This document shows positions 1-5,657 of a DNA stretch of 38,921 bases, in pieces. The notes under the pieces are model-generated. The model did no database searches and was not told where the DNA came from. It was given only the letters and a program-made list of their open reading frames with translations. Source of the DNA: a virus; IMG/VR virus record IMGVR_UViG_3300048930_000268, positions 1-38,921 of that record; one strand, given 5' to 3'. The first letter of the stretch is position 1. Each line of letters starts with the position of its first letter. Position numbers and translations under genes: made by a program.

Positions 1-216
1 ACGCCTCGACGGAGCTGTTTCCCCACGCCACGACGGAGCTGTTTCCCCACGCCACGACGGAGCTGTTTCCCCACGCCACGACGGAGCTGTTTCCCCACGC
101 CACGACGGAGCTGTTTCCCCACGCCACGACGGAGCTGTTGTCCCGCGCCACGACGGAGCTGTTTCCCCACGCCTCGACGGAGCTGTTTCCCCACGCCTCG
201 ACGGAGCTGTTTCCCC
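1..216. repeat. 24-bp tandem repeat array, left part (9 copies)
   Basis: Nine direct copies of a 24-bp unit (acgccacgacggagctgttt plus cccc) run without spacers. Copies differ at a few positions only (cctcg/ccacg, tttcccc/ttgtccc, acgcc/gcgcc). The array lies inside the minus-strand repeat gene and each copy encodes one octapeptide. The right part is at 38687-38921. Near-identity between copies points to recent expansion by slippage or unequal recombination. Confidence 0.95.
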
Positions 217-334
217 ACGCCTTCGAGACGTGAATCTTGGCCCCTTCCGACCTGATCTCGATTCGCGTATATGCTTCAAACTTGTCAGGCAAAGCGTCTA
301 GCTCCGCCTGGGTCTTAATGACGATGACGTTCAT
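1..334 (-). CDS. Octapeptide-repeat protein, N-terminal part (gene runs off the window start)
   Basis: This is the 5' part of a minus-strand gene whose remainder lies at 38091-38921. It starts at ATG 334, after the codons that end the preceding gene. Residues 1-39 form a short non-repeated head (starts MNVIVIKTQAELDAL), followed by nine 8-residue units of the pattern (G/D/E)NSSV(V/E)A(W/R). Such regular units suggest a beta-helix or solenoid. The frame stays open to base 1 and would join the right-hand piece in frame if 5 bases (tcccc), or 5 plus a multiple of 24, are missing between the window ends. Function is unknown. The same architecture, repeats followed by a YRAITGAC-containing C-terminal domain, occurs in my recollection in uncharacterised phage and bacterial proteins. 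Confidence 0.75.
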   Translation of the reverse strand, partial: MNVIVIKTQAELDALPDKFEAYTRIEIRSEGAKIHVSKAWGNSSVEAWGNSSVEAWGNSSVVARDNSSVVAWGNSSVVAWGNSSVVAWGNSSVVAWGNSSVVAWGNSSVEA

Positions 335-341
335 GTATTCC

Positions 342-542
342 TCACTTCTGCGCAATCTCGCGAGCGACAAGGCGCACGAGAAAATTCTTGGAGCTGTCCT
401 CAAGGTCGCTGCCCATCAGATCCTCGAGAACCTGAATCGAATCATGCGACCCGCTGGCGGCTCTAAACTTGGGCATGGCAGCACTCTTCTTGCGACGTTT
501 GCGGCGGGTATAGGTGGGCACCCCCCCCGTAACAGCCGACAA
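342..542 (-). CDS. Basic C-terminal part of a frameshifted resolvase-tail-like protein
   Basis: Read alone this is a 66-residue frame that could open at TTG 542, but it has no convincing ribosome site. It overlaps the end of the HTH-like frame at 416-694. The basic stretch TYTRRKRRKK (near residues 10-19) and the rest of the frame look like a natural continuation of that upstream frame. One extra G in the G8 run (C8 at 521-528 on the plus strand) would fuse the two as RLLRGG-VPTYTRRKRR. It ends 8 bases before the repeat gene begins. It is probably the C-terminal half of one protein separated by a sequencing error, a real mutation or programmed slippage. Confidence 0.45.
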   Translation of the reverse strand: MSAVTGGVPTYTRRKRRKKSAAMPKFRAASGSHDSIQVLEDLMGSDLEDSSKNFLVRLVAREIAQK

Positions 543-694
543 ACAGAATCGCGAGCAAACTCACAACCTTTCTTCGTTCGGTGTCCTAGAGCGTTCAGTT
601 CTTGTGCGATCTCGTCTTGCTTCATGCCCTTCTTTTTCATCGCGTAAGCGGCTTCAAAGGCCCCCATTGCGGCTTTCTTTTGTTCGGTCGTCAT
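416..694 (-). CDS. Small HTH protein, apparently frameshifted at a G8 run
   Basis: It starts at ATG 694 behind a good ribosome site (AAGGGGACCAG-ATG). Residues about 20-56 (KGMKQDEIAQELNALGHRTK onward to DSVCRLLRG) resemble the helix-turn-helix tail of serine recombinases, where an 'EIA..LN..G.RTK.G..F...SV.RLL' pattern binds DNA. No catalytic resolvase domain is present. After the G8 run at 521-528 the frame continues with an unconvincing Pro/Arg-rich tail to 416, while another frame carries the sensible continuation. If fused, the protein would be about 117 residues (342-694). It may be a DNA-binding regulator, but this rests on a short motif. Confidence 0.6.
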   Translation of the reverse strand: MTTEQKKAAMGAFEAAYAMKKKGMKQDEIAQELNALGHRTKKGCEFARDSVCRLLRGGCPPIPAANVARRVLPCPSLEPPAGRMIRFRFSRI

Positions 695-719
695 CTGGTC
701 CCCTTTCCCCTGCGGCCAC

Positions 720-944
720 TCAGACCGCTTCTTGTTCAAGTTTGCAAAGATCCATCGGGCTATCGCCCTTCCATGTCTTCCCGTCGATGCGATGAGAGAA
801 GGCGATTTCCTCGAAGTCGTTCCAAGGCGTCTTGTGAACGACCAGAACGGGCGTGAGCGAGTCCATGATGGCCACCACTCTCGCGGTCCACCCTCCCCGC
901 GTTCTCCACACTTGGCCCACCTCAAAAATGCAGAACCTCTCCAT
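720..944 (-). CDS. Small phage early protein, unknown function
   Basis: About 74 residues. ATG 944 is preferred because GAGG lies 7 bases upstream; an upstream TTG at 956 is also open. The sequence reads FEVGQVWRTRGGWTARVVAI, then PVLVVHKTPWNDFEEIAFSH, then an RIDGKTWKG turn. That is a small beta-rich pattern (VG..W.TRGGW.A.V...H...DG) I associate with many phage early-region hypothetical proteins of unknown role. Its start overlaps the end of the upstream gene by about 23 bases, consistent with translational coupling inside the leftward operon. Confidence 0.7.
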   Translation of the reverse strand: MERFCIFEVGQVWRTRGGWTARVVAIMDSLTPVLVVHKTPWNDFEEIAFSHRIDGKTWKGDSPMDLCKLEQEAV

Positions 945-1116
945 AATCGACCTCAAGCTTGGTTCTGAGTTTGCTCTCTTCCCGCCGAAGTTCGATCAGA
1001 CGAGCTTCGATGGCTTCTTTCTCTTCCTGGCCACAGTCGGCGTGATAGGCGGCGTTGAGGTGACGCGCTTGTCGTCCGATCTGGTCTAGCCGTTCTGCGA
1101 TCTCTCCGATGGTCAT
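922..1116 (-). CDS. Small coiled-coil protein, unknown function
   Basis: 64 residues starting at ATG 1116, which overlaps the stop of the preceding gene (ATGA). The sequence is strongly helical and charged (GEIAERLDQIGRQARHLNAA, then EEKEAIEARLIELRREESKL), so a two-helix coiled coil is likely. Several phage proteins of this shape act as small adaptors or inhibitors, but nothing here identifies a partner. It sits directly downstream of the recombination-module genes. Confidence 0.7.
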   Translation of the reverse strand: MTIGEIAERLDQIGRQARHLNAAYHADCGQEEKEAIEARLIELRREESKLRTKLEVDYGEVLHF

Positions 1117-1718
1117 TGGCGAACCGCCTTTTTCATGACTTCCACGGCTGAGGTCGGATCGCGCTTCTCAAGCAACGCGGAACATATAGCCTCATACTGC
1201 TGAAGGCTCAGGGCCTTGCTCGACTCAACTCCAAAGGCTCCAAGCAAAACGGCCTTCAGCTCCTCGTTGGTCCATTGGGCGTCCCTGGAGAGCGCGAACA
1301 TTCGGCCAAGCTGCTTCTCCGTTACCGGCCCTGTTTGCTTGCTAGGAAATGTACGCTTCGAGGGCGAGTCCACGATGCGTTCACCCTCATCAAGCTCATC
1401 GGCGCAGAACTGAGTCCCATAGCCGACCAGCGCAAGAGCGCGACCAATTGCCCCGGTCTCTGACTTCTCGATGAAATCTCCAAAGCCCTTCACGTCTTCG
1501 ACCTTGTGCGAAGTCGAGATGACTCTTCCGGCTTCGTCTCGAATGGTGGCCTTTGCCATCGCCCAATCTTTCTCCACCCGAAGGATTTCCGTCTCGATGC
1601 TCCAGTTAGGATGATCCTCGCGGAACCACACCACACGATACTTGACCTCAAGGTAGTCCTTCCCGCGAAGGGACAGGATGGGCAAAGATGTGCCCTTGGC
1701 CGTTTTCTGCGTCGTCAT
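1113..1718 (-). CDS. Putative ssDNA-annealing / recombination protein (Rad52-like, tentative)
   Basis: 201 residues, ATG 1718 overlapping the stop of the Gp157-like gene (ATGA). The N-terminal two thirds have a pattern shared by phage annealing-type proteins: a strand-rich start (DYLEVKYRVVWFREDHPNWS), then the conserved helix motif EKSETGAIGRALALVGYGTQ at residues 84-103, then DELDEGERIVDSP. The ETGAIGRAL signature is reminiscent of Rad52/Sak-type proteins. Residues about 130-190 (VTEKQLGRMFALSR...LSLQQYEAICSALLEK) look like the small helical tail found in phage recombination and replication proteins. Its place next to Gp157 supports a DNA-recombination role. A catalytic function is not demonstrable by eye; a profile search would decide. 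Confidence 0.55.
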   Translation of the reverse strand: MTTQKTAKGTSLPILSLRGKDYLEVKYRVVWFREDHPNWSIETEILRVEKDWAMAKATIRDEAGRVISTSHKVEDVKGFGDFIEKSETGAIGRALALVGYGTQFCADELDEGERIVDSPSKRTFPSKQTGPVTEKQLGRMFALSRDAQWTNEELKAVLLGAFGVESSKALSLQQYEAICSALLEKRDPTSAVEVMKKAVRQ

Positions 1719-2224
1719 TTGTCCGCCTTGTTGATGTATTGGCGGACACCAAAAGAAGGAACCACCGTCACGCCAGGGACGCTCGCGCCAGTTTTAATGG
1801 TCTCCTCGATCTTCTCGCGATCAGGCTTCACTTTCGTTTCGATCATCTTGAAGTCGTCGGGCAAAGACGACTCGTCGATGGCGAGTGAGGGACGGCTGCG
1901 TACCATCTTGAACCTGGCATCAACTCCTTTCAGCTCATCCGTTCCCATCTCGTGCATGGCGAGTTTCAGCCGGTCTTTCATGCGCTCGCGAGCTTGGCGG
2001 CAGCCTTTGGCGATGCGATCAAACGCATCGGCTTTTTGCTTCCAGTAGCCTTCCTCAAGATCCAGCCGCTCAAGAACGGCAGCGTAAGAGTCGATTTTGG
2101 CGGGGATCTTTGCATCAAGAGCCAGAAGACCCGCTTCCATCTCCGGAGTAATCTCGCCACCCGACTCCACGAGGGCAGCCGTGATGTCTTTAAGCTGCGC
2201 GACCATCATCATCAGGTTTTCCAT
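1715..2224 (-). CDS. Siphovirus Gp157-like protein
   Basis: 169 residues. ATG 2224 follows a strong ribosome site (AGGAGAAAC). The protein has the layout of the Sipho_Gp157 family (Pfam PF05565): an acidic helical N-terminus (LKDITAALVESGGEITPEME), a helical middle (DSYAAVLERLDLEEGYWKQK, then RIAKGCRQARERMKDRLKLAMHEMG) and a C-terminal strand part with the family-like tract FKMVRSRPSLAIDESSLPDD followed by PGVTVVPSFGVRQYI. The family was first noted in Streptococcus thermophilus phages and is usually encoded beside annealing proteins or SSB. Its biochemical role is not settled. The neighbour at 1113-1718 fits that context. Confidence 0.85.
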   Translation of the reverse strand: MENLMMMVAQLKDITAALVESGGEITPEMEAGLLALDAKIPAKIDSYAAVLERLDLEEGYWKQKADAFDRIAKGCRQARERMKDRLKLAMHEMGTDELKGVDARFKMVRSRPSLAIDESSLPDDFKMIETKVKPDREKIEETIKTGASVPGVTVVPSFGVRQYINKADK

Positions 2225-2336
2225 GTTTCTCCTCTTCCTCGCGCTCCAGCGCGTTCAGCATCGTTTCGATTTCGTCGGGGCTCATCGTGGATTGTTGGTA
2301 AATGGCCTCGTAAAGGTCCTTCTCGTCGTCTCTCAT
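2190..2336 (-). CDS. Small acidic overlapping ORF, 48 aa
   Basis: ATG 2336 overlaps the stop of the 83-residue gene (ATGA), and the frame ends at TAA 2190, 35 bases inside the Gp157-like gene. The product begins MRDDEKDLYEAIYQQSTMSP and is highly acidic and helical (EIETMLNALEREEEEKHG). The end of this ORF carries the AGGAGAAAC ribosome site of the next gene, so its translation would be coupled to Gp157 synthesis. Support is the exact start-stop overlap typical of this operon; function is unknown. Confidence 0.55.
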   Translation of the reverse strand: MRDDEKDLYEAIYQQSTMSPDEIETMLNALEREEEEKHGKPDDDGRAA

Positions 2337-2584
2337 GCGATATCCGCCTCAAACTCGTGGGCGTTCTCATGCGCCCATTCGAGAGCCTGTTCGGTTACGG
2401 ACACGATTTGAGACGGATTCAAGAGGTGCAGCATGGGGCGATCACCGTGGCCCAGAACTTCGAGGAGCTTCACGCCAACGACCTCAAACTGGCCCATGCG
2501 GTAGTCCAGCTCGACTTGAGCTTGCACCAAGGGCAGGAAGTCGAACTCAGGCAGCGTCACTTCGGTCGAGAACTTGCGAAACAT
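2333..2584 (-). CDS. Small early protein, unknown function
   Basis: 83 residues. ATG 2584 is preceded by GGAGACTGACC, a good ribosome site. The product (MFRKFSTEVTLPEFDFLPLV ... QVELDYRMGQFEVVGVKLLE) alternates hydrophobic residues in a strand-like way and ends in a helical acidic tail (EQALEWAHENAHEFEADIA). It is the second gene of the leftward operon. No family was recognised. Confidence 0.7.
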   Translation of the reverse strand: MFRKFSTEVTLPEFDFLPLVQAQVELDYRMGQFEVVGVKLLEVLGHGDRPMLHLLNPSQIVSVTEQALEWAHENAHEFEADIA

Positions 2585-2674
2585 GGTCAGTCTCCGGGCA
2601 ATGAAAATCCTTCACGGTCAGTGATGACTGTGTGGACTTTGTTATTCAGTTCTGGGATCAGTGGTCTGAAGCTC

Positions 2675-2914
2675 TTAGCCCGCTTCCCCTACTCGTTGGC
2701 GCGAGTATTGGCCGGGCGTGATGTCCCGATCTAGGAGACTAAGGAGCTTCTCGGTTTCGGCCTGGCAAATGGACCGCGAATAGCGATTGCCAGCCAACTT
2801 TTCAGCTTTCGAGAGAGAGCATCCCAACTCTTCTAGGATCAGGAGAGCCGCCGCCGTTTTGCTTCCCGCTCGGGCGACGAACTCGTTCATCTTCTTTTTG
2901 CTCAGTTGCTTCAT
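2675..2914 (-). CDS. Cro-position DNA-binding-like protein, first gene of leftward operon
   Basis: 79 residues, basic at the N-terminus (MKQLSKKKMNEFVARAGSKT) with helices AAALLILEELGCSLSKAEKL and RSICQAETEKLLSLLD. It lies divergent from the repressor, across two 19-bp operators, the usual place of Cro or another early regulator. The helices are compatible with a small HTH protein, but I see no diagnostic motif. No Shine-Dalgarno precedes ATG 2914 (11 bases from operator 1), so the mRNA may be nearly leaderless. ATG 2890 is an alternative start. Confidence 0.6.
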   Translation of the reverse strand: MKQLSKKKMNEFVARAGSKTAAALLILEELGCSLSKAEKLAGNRYSRSICQAETEKLLSLLDRDITPGQYSRQRVGEAG

Positions 2915-2925
2915 GCATAAAGAAG

Positions 2926-2944
2926 TACGGCAAGTTGTGCCGTA
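2926..2944. promoter_or_regulatory. Repressor operator 1 (perfect palindrome)
   Basis: TACGGCA-AGTTG-TGCCGTA is a perfect 7+7 inverted repeat with a 5-base centre, placed 11 bases before the leftward gene start. It sits in the divergent region between the repressor and the Cro-position gene. A TTGACC box on the minus strand (2951-2946) abuts it and may be the -35 of the early promoter, although no convincing -10 is visible. Binding here would block leftward transcription. Confidence 0.75.
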
Positions 2945-2958
2945 TGGTCAACACAGAA

Positions 2959-2977
2959 TGCGGCAAATTGTGCCGTA
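2959..2977. promoter_or_regulatory. Repressor operator 2 (near-perfect palindrome)
   Basis: TGCGGCA-AATTG-TGCCGTA has the same 19-bp architecture as operator 1, with one changed position in the left half-site. The centres of the two operators are 33 bp apart, about three helical turns, so two dimers would lie on the same face of DNA and could cooperate. It ends 11-14 bases before the repressor start codons, which suggests autoregulation. Confidence 0.75.
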
Positions 2978-2987
2978 TGCTTATGGC

Positions 2988-3422
2988 ATGATGGGCGGTA
3001 TTCTCGAAGTGTTGGAAAAGTCTCAGGAACTTCTCATAAAAAACCTTCGACGCTTAAAGTCGATTCACGAAGAGACGCTTGAAAAAGCCTCTGCGGGAAT
3101 CGGTGTAAGTCTTCGGACCTATCAAAAGTACCTGGGCGGCAAAGTTTTCCCCTCGAAAGAAACCATCAGCCAGATAGCGAGGCACTACGGGATTGCAGAG
3201 GCTGACCTTTTCTTCGATGAAAGCACGCCGCCACCCGCTCCTCTCACCGTCTCCGACATGACCCCTGAGCAGCTTCTCGCCACAATCTCAAAGGCCACGC
3301 AGTCAGAGACGGCAGAAGAGGCCGAGTTACTGCGCCTTTTTCGCTCGGCGGACGCTCCCCTGAGAGTCGCCATCCTCGAAACTGTCCGGAACCTTGTGGC
3401 TCCCGACAACTCGAAGAGATGA
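2988..3422 (+). CDS. XRE-family phage repressor (CI-like)
   Basis: About 144 residues, starting at one of two adjacent ATGs (2988 or 2991); the frame is open further upstream, but that would place the operators inside the gene. Residues about 28-75 form a helix-turn-helix domain (EKASAGIGVSLRTYQKYLGG, then SKETISQIARHYGIAEADLF), typical of Cro/CI-like proteins. A proline-rich linker (STPPPAP) and a helical C-terminal tail follow. There is no LexA/CI-type self-cleaving serine peptidase domain, so induction would not be by classical RecA-stimulated cleavage. No clear ribosome site is seen. It is the only recognisable lysogeny gene. Confidence 0.8.
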   Translation: MMGGILEVLEKSQELLIKNLRRLKSIHEETLEKASAGIGVSLRTYQKYLGGKVFPSKETISQIARHYGIAEADLFFDESTPPPAPLTVSDMTPEQLLATISKATQSETAEEAELLRLFRSADAPLRVAILETVRNLVAPDNSKR

Positions 3423-3547
3423 CCCACTCCCCTGCACCACTACCCTCTCTTGAGAATTGTCAATCTCAGCGGAAATTTTGATGAGTTCAGACGCGAGTAA
3501 ACGCAACCTTGCCGACAGACTGAGCATGAAAACTGCCTTCTCGCCCA

Positions 3548-3576
3548 TTAACTAAAGTTCTGTACTTCAATATAAC
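3548..3576 (+). promoter_or_regulatory. Candidate sigma70 promoter upstream of lipoprotein genes
   Basis: TTAACT at 3548-3553 (4 of 6 to TTGACA), a 17-base spacer and TATAAC at 3571-3576 (5 of 6 to TATAAT). The AT-rich block stands out from its GC-rich surroundings. It would transcribe rightward through the structured leader into the two lipoprotein genes independently of the repressor gene. Confidence 0.55.
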
Positions 3577-3671
3577 TTATCAGAAAAAGGGATTCTGGCC
3601 GTTCGTTGGGCGAGTCGAGGCCCCTCCCCTACCCTGATCGCTCCTAGGGTAAGCGACATATCTCCAGGACC

Positions 3672-3728
3672 AAAGCCCAAAGGTTGAAGTGTCCCGCAAC
3701 AGGACTGGCACAAAAAGGGCAGGGCTTT
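3672..3728 (+). other. Possible structured leader RNA
   Basis: AAAGCCC (3672-3678) can pair with GGGCTTT (3722-3728), enclosing a smaller hairpin GTCC-cgcaaca-GGAC. This nested arrangement lies in the long untranslated leader downstream of the candidate promoter. It could be a small RNA, a regulatory leader or chance pairing; no known RNA family was recognised. Confidence 0.25.
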
Positions 3729-3823
3729 AGTCGGTAAGACAATCGTCCAAACGCAGGACCCCGTTAGTTTCGCTTATACGCGGACCTTGGGCCTGAAAGC
3801 GGACAAAAAATGTGAGGTCAACC

Positions 3824-4225
3824 ATGCTTCGACTCATCTTTATCGCCCTTGTTCTTTCGCAAGTCGGCTGCGCACAGCTTCGACAGGCGACAAACCAAAA
3901 CATCCTTGGTCCTCGCTCGTCAGCATCCACAAAAGACCGCCTCGAATCCCGCGAAGAGATGCATGACCGCATGGTGGGGCTGACCGAAGATCAGCTCATC
4001 ATGGAAGTCGGAATGCCGACCGCTGTCGAAAATGTCTCCTCATTCAAGGTCTACATCTACGTTTCAGATCGGGGAGCTTCCATCAATGGCGGGGGCATTG
4101 GAACCCCTCTTTACGGCGGAACAACCATCGTCAACACCTCGACCAGCGTCCGCCGACACTTTCAGCAAAGCCGCTTTTATTTCTTGAACGGACGGGTGGT
4201 TAAATGGGATTACGGCCAGCAATGA
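3824..4225 (+). CDS. Small lipoprotein with BamE/SmpA-like region
   Basis: About 133 residues from ATG 3824, 7 bases behind GAGG; an in-frame GTG at 3812 is less likely. The N-terminus MLRLIFIALVLSQVGC is a lipoprotein-like signal peptide, though the residues before Cys (QVG) are not the classic lipobox. The motif GLTEDQLIMEVGMPTAVENV followed by strand-rich sequence recalls the BamE/SmpA fold (two helices then a sheet). It is co-oriented with the repressor and outside the late operon, so it may be made by the lysogen, for example for superinfection exclusion. It overlaps the next gene by ATGA. Confidence 0.65.
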   Translation: MLRLIFIALVLSQVGCAQLRQATNQNILGPRSSASTKDRLESREEMHDRMVGLTEDQLIMEVGMPTAVENVSSFKVYIYVSDRGASINGGGIGTPLYGGTTIVNTSTSVRRHFQQSRFYFLNGRVVKWDYGQQ

Positions 4226-4647
4226 AAGCCATCCTCGTTGCAATTGCTCTTGGCCTCACGGCCTGTGCCTTACCACAAAAGGACCTGGCGCCTGAGGCCA
4301 TCCAAGATCTTCAAGGCCATAAGGTCTCGGACGTTTGTCCAGCCAGGGAAGGGCAGAGAAGGTGTGGCCTGATCTCGCTCCATATCCGACCGCCTAGAAC
4401 CCCAGACCAAGGCACCAAGCTCGTCCAGAGGTTCAGCGCAAGATACCCGTGGTCCACGCTTTCAGAGATCCATGACTACTGCCAAAGGAATAAGCAAAAA
4501 TGCGGCGTCATCATGGACCTGGAGATGATGTTCCTGGAGTCCCACAACCGAAACCTAGAACTCGCCATCGTCGAGATTCGCAAGGCCCCTGAAAAGATGC
4601 GGGGAACCGGCTATGTCGCCGTAGAAGAGGTCTCAGGGCTAGAATGA
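4222..4647 (+). CDS. Small lipoprotein, unknown function
   Basis: 141 residues from ATG 4222, overlapping the upstream stop (ATGA). The N-terminus MKAILVAIALGLTAC has a canonical lipobox (L-T-A-C), giving lipidation at Cys15. The mature part has six further cysteines (VCPAREGQRRCG, DYCQRNKQKCG and others) that could form disulfides in the periplasm. No enzymatic motif was recognised. Paired with the preceding lipoprotein it forms a two-gene unit, candidate lysogenic-conversion cargo. Its last 9 bases overlap the convergent gene at 4639. Confidence 0.65.
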   Translation: MKAILVAIALGLTACALPQKDLAPEAIQDLQGHKVSDVCPAREGQRRCGLISLHIRPPRTPDQGTKLVQRFSARYPWSTLSEIHDYCQRNKQKCGVIMDLEMMFLESHNRNLELAIVEIRKAPEKMRGTGYVAVEEVSGLE

Positions 4648-5205
4648 CGGCCCATCGTCAAAGACGTGTTCCTCTTCCTCAAGTTCCCTTGCTTTTTTCA
4701 TAGGCAATAGACGGCCATCAGGACCTCGTGGACGCCTTTTCTGAGAGATATGCACAAAGGGACGAACCCCGATGATCTTTTCCCGCACCTCGATAGCCTG
4801 AACCCACCAAGGACCCTTGAACACGTCCAGGATCGGCTTTGCGATGGCCTCCATCCGAGCCACCAGCGACCCATGACCAACACCCGCCATGTCGCAGATT
4901 TCAACCGCTCGCCGCCCCCGACTCTCCCGAACCAGACCGCCCAAATCCAAAAAGGCTTGGATTGCGCCCTCAACGGCCCCAGGAACGGTCATTACCCTCA
5001 GCCAGTCATCAGGCATGGCCGTCAAATCGACACGCTCTAAGCGCCTCTCCGCTCGTCTGACAGCGGCCTCCGCATCCTCCAAGTAGGTGATTGCGACCGC
5101 CGCCCAAAGCTGCTCCGCGTTCTCAACGTCCAGACCGATCCCATCCCCACGCCCACGAGACATCCCCTCCGTCACACAGACCTGAACCTGCCCGCGGTCC
5201 TTCAC
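4639..5205 (-). CDS. Unknown leftward protein divergent from the late operon
   Basis: About 188 residues from GTG 5205, with GGGG 7 bases upstream; TTG 5211 is a close alternative. The sequence is mostly helical: ENAEQLWAAVAITYLEDAEA, AVEGAIQAFLDLGGLVRESR, EICDMAGVGHGSLVARMEAI, then a basic stretch (SQKRRPRGPDGRLLPMKKAR) and an acidic tail. The central segment could be a helix-turn-helix. Its position, divergent from the late operon across an inverted repeat, would suit a regulator of late genes, but this is inference from context only. No family was recognised. Confidence 0.6.
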   Translation of the reverse strand: MKDRGQVQVCVTEGMSRGRGDGIGLDVENAEQLWAAVAITYLEDAEAAVRRAERRLERVDLTAMPDDWLRVMTVPGAVEGAIQAFLDLGGLVRESRGRRAVEICDMAGVGHGSLVARMEAIAKPILDVFKGPWWVQAIEVREKIIGVRPFVHISQKRRPRGPDGRLLPMKKARELEEEEHVFDDGPSF

Positions 5206-5218
5206 AGCCAATCCCCCC

Positions 5219-5254
5219 TTGAAAAAATTTCACCCTCAAGCAAATGATGAAATT
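5219..5254 (+). promoter_or_regulatory. Candidate late promoter with overlapping inverted repeat
   Basis: TTGAAA (5219-5224), an 18-base spacer and AATGAT (5243-5248, 4 of 6) form a plausible sigma70 promoter before the first late gene. Overlapping it is a perfect 7-bp inverted repeat, AATTTCA (5226-5232) and TGAAATT (5248-5254), centred between the boxes. Protein binding there could regulate both divergent genes. Confidence 0.45.
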
Positions 5255-5277
5255 ACCTGTCACGGAGGACAAGAAAT

Positions 5278-5649
5278 ATGATGTTTAAATCCCGTAGTCG
5301 CGAGGAGTTGGAGCCATTAGTTGAAGCATACCTTAATGGCTACTACCTCCGGACTGGACTCAACCCAGACCCCGCAGAACTCGCCGAAAGAATCCGAGAA
5401 CTCGCCGTCCAAAAGGAAGCCCAAGCCTTCCATGCCTCATTCGGAACCCTCGGACCCAATGACCTCCAACTCACGGCCAAGATCCTCGAAGAGATGCGCC
5501 AAAAGCCTGAAGAAGAGGTGGAAGTTCAACCTCCCCGCCAATCACTCGCCGTGGAACTGACCTCACATGAACTCGAATCGGGCAAAAAGCCCCGAAAACG
5601 ACGGGCGCGGAATGATACAGGACCCCAAAGCTCCGTCACACAGGAATAA
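5278..5649 (+). CDS. First late-operon gene, hypothetical
   Basis: 123 residues. ATG 5278 (with a second ATG at 5281) lies 8 bases behind a strong GGAGGAC site. The product is helical and charged (REELEPLVEAYLNGYYLRTG, ELAERIRELAVQKEAQAFHA), with an acidic middle and a basic tail (KKPRKRRAR). It precedes the putative small terminase subunit by 8 bases. It may be a packaging or DNA-binding accessory protein; no family was recognised. Confidence 0.7.
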   Translation: MMFKSRSREELEPLVEAYLNGYYLRTGLNPDPAELAERIRELAVQKEAQAFHASFGTLGPNDLQLTAKILEEMRQKPEEEVEVQPPRQSLAVELTSHELESGKKPRKRRARNDTGPQSSVTQE

Positions 5650-5657
5650 GGGTTTTT

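Larger units (their letters stand above)
3423..3823. other. Noncoding stretch between repressor and lipoprotein genes
   Basis: About 400 bases with no supported gene on either strand. It holds a good sigma70-like promoter (3548-3576), a short hairpin (TGAGA/TCTCA, 3451-3468), a second (TACCCT/AGGGTA, 3630-3651) and a longer imperfect structure at 3672-3728. A transcript from that promoter would have a roughly 240-base leader before the first lipoprotein gene. An attachment site could lie here, but none can be identified without a host junction. Confidence 0.6.

Noticed and set aside
1-216. CRISPR array
   Set aside because: The 24-bp units are directly adjacent without spacers and code in frame for octapeptides.
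2787-2987. Upstream extension of the repressor frame to 2787 or 2913
   Set aside because: It would place both operators and the divergent gene start within the coding sequence.
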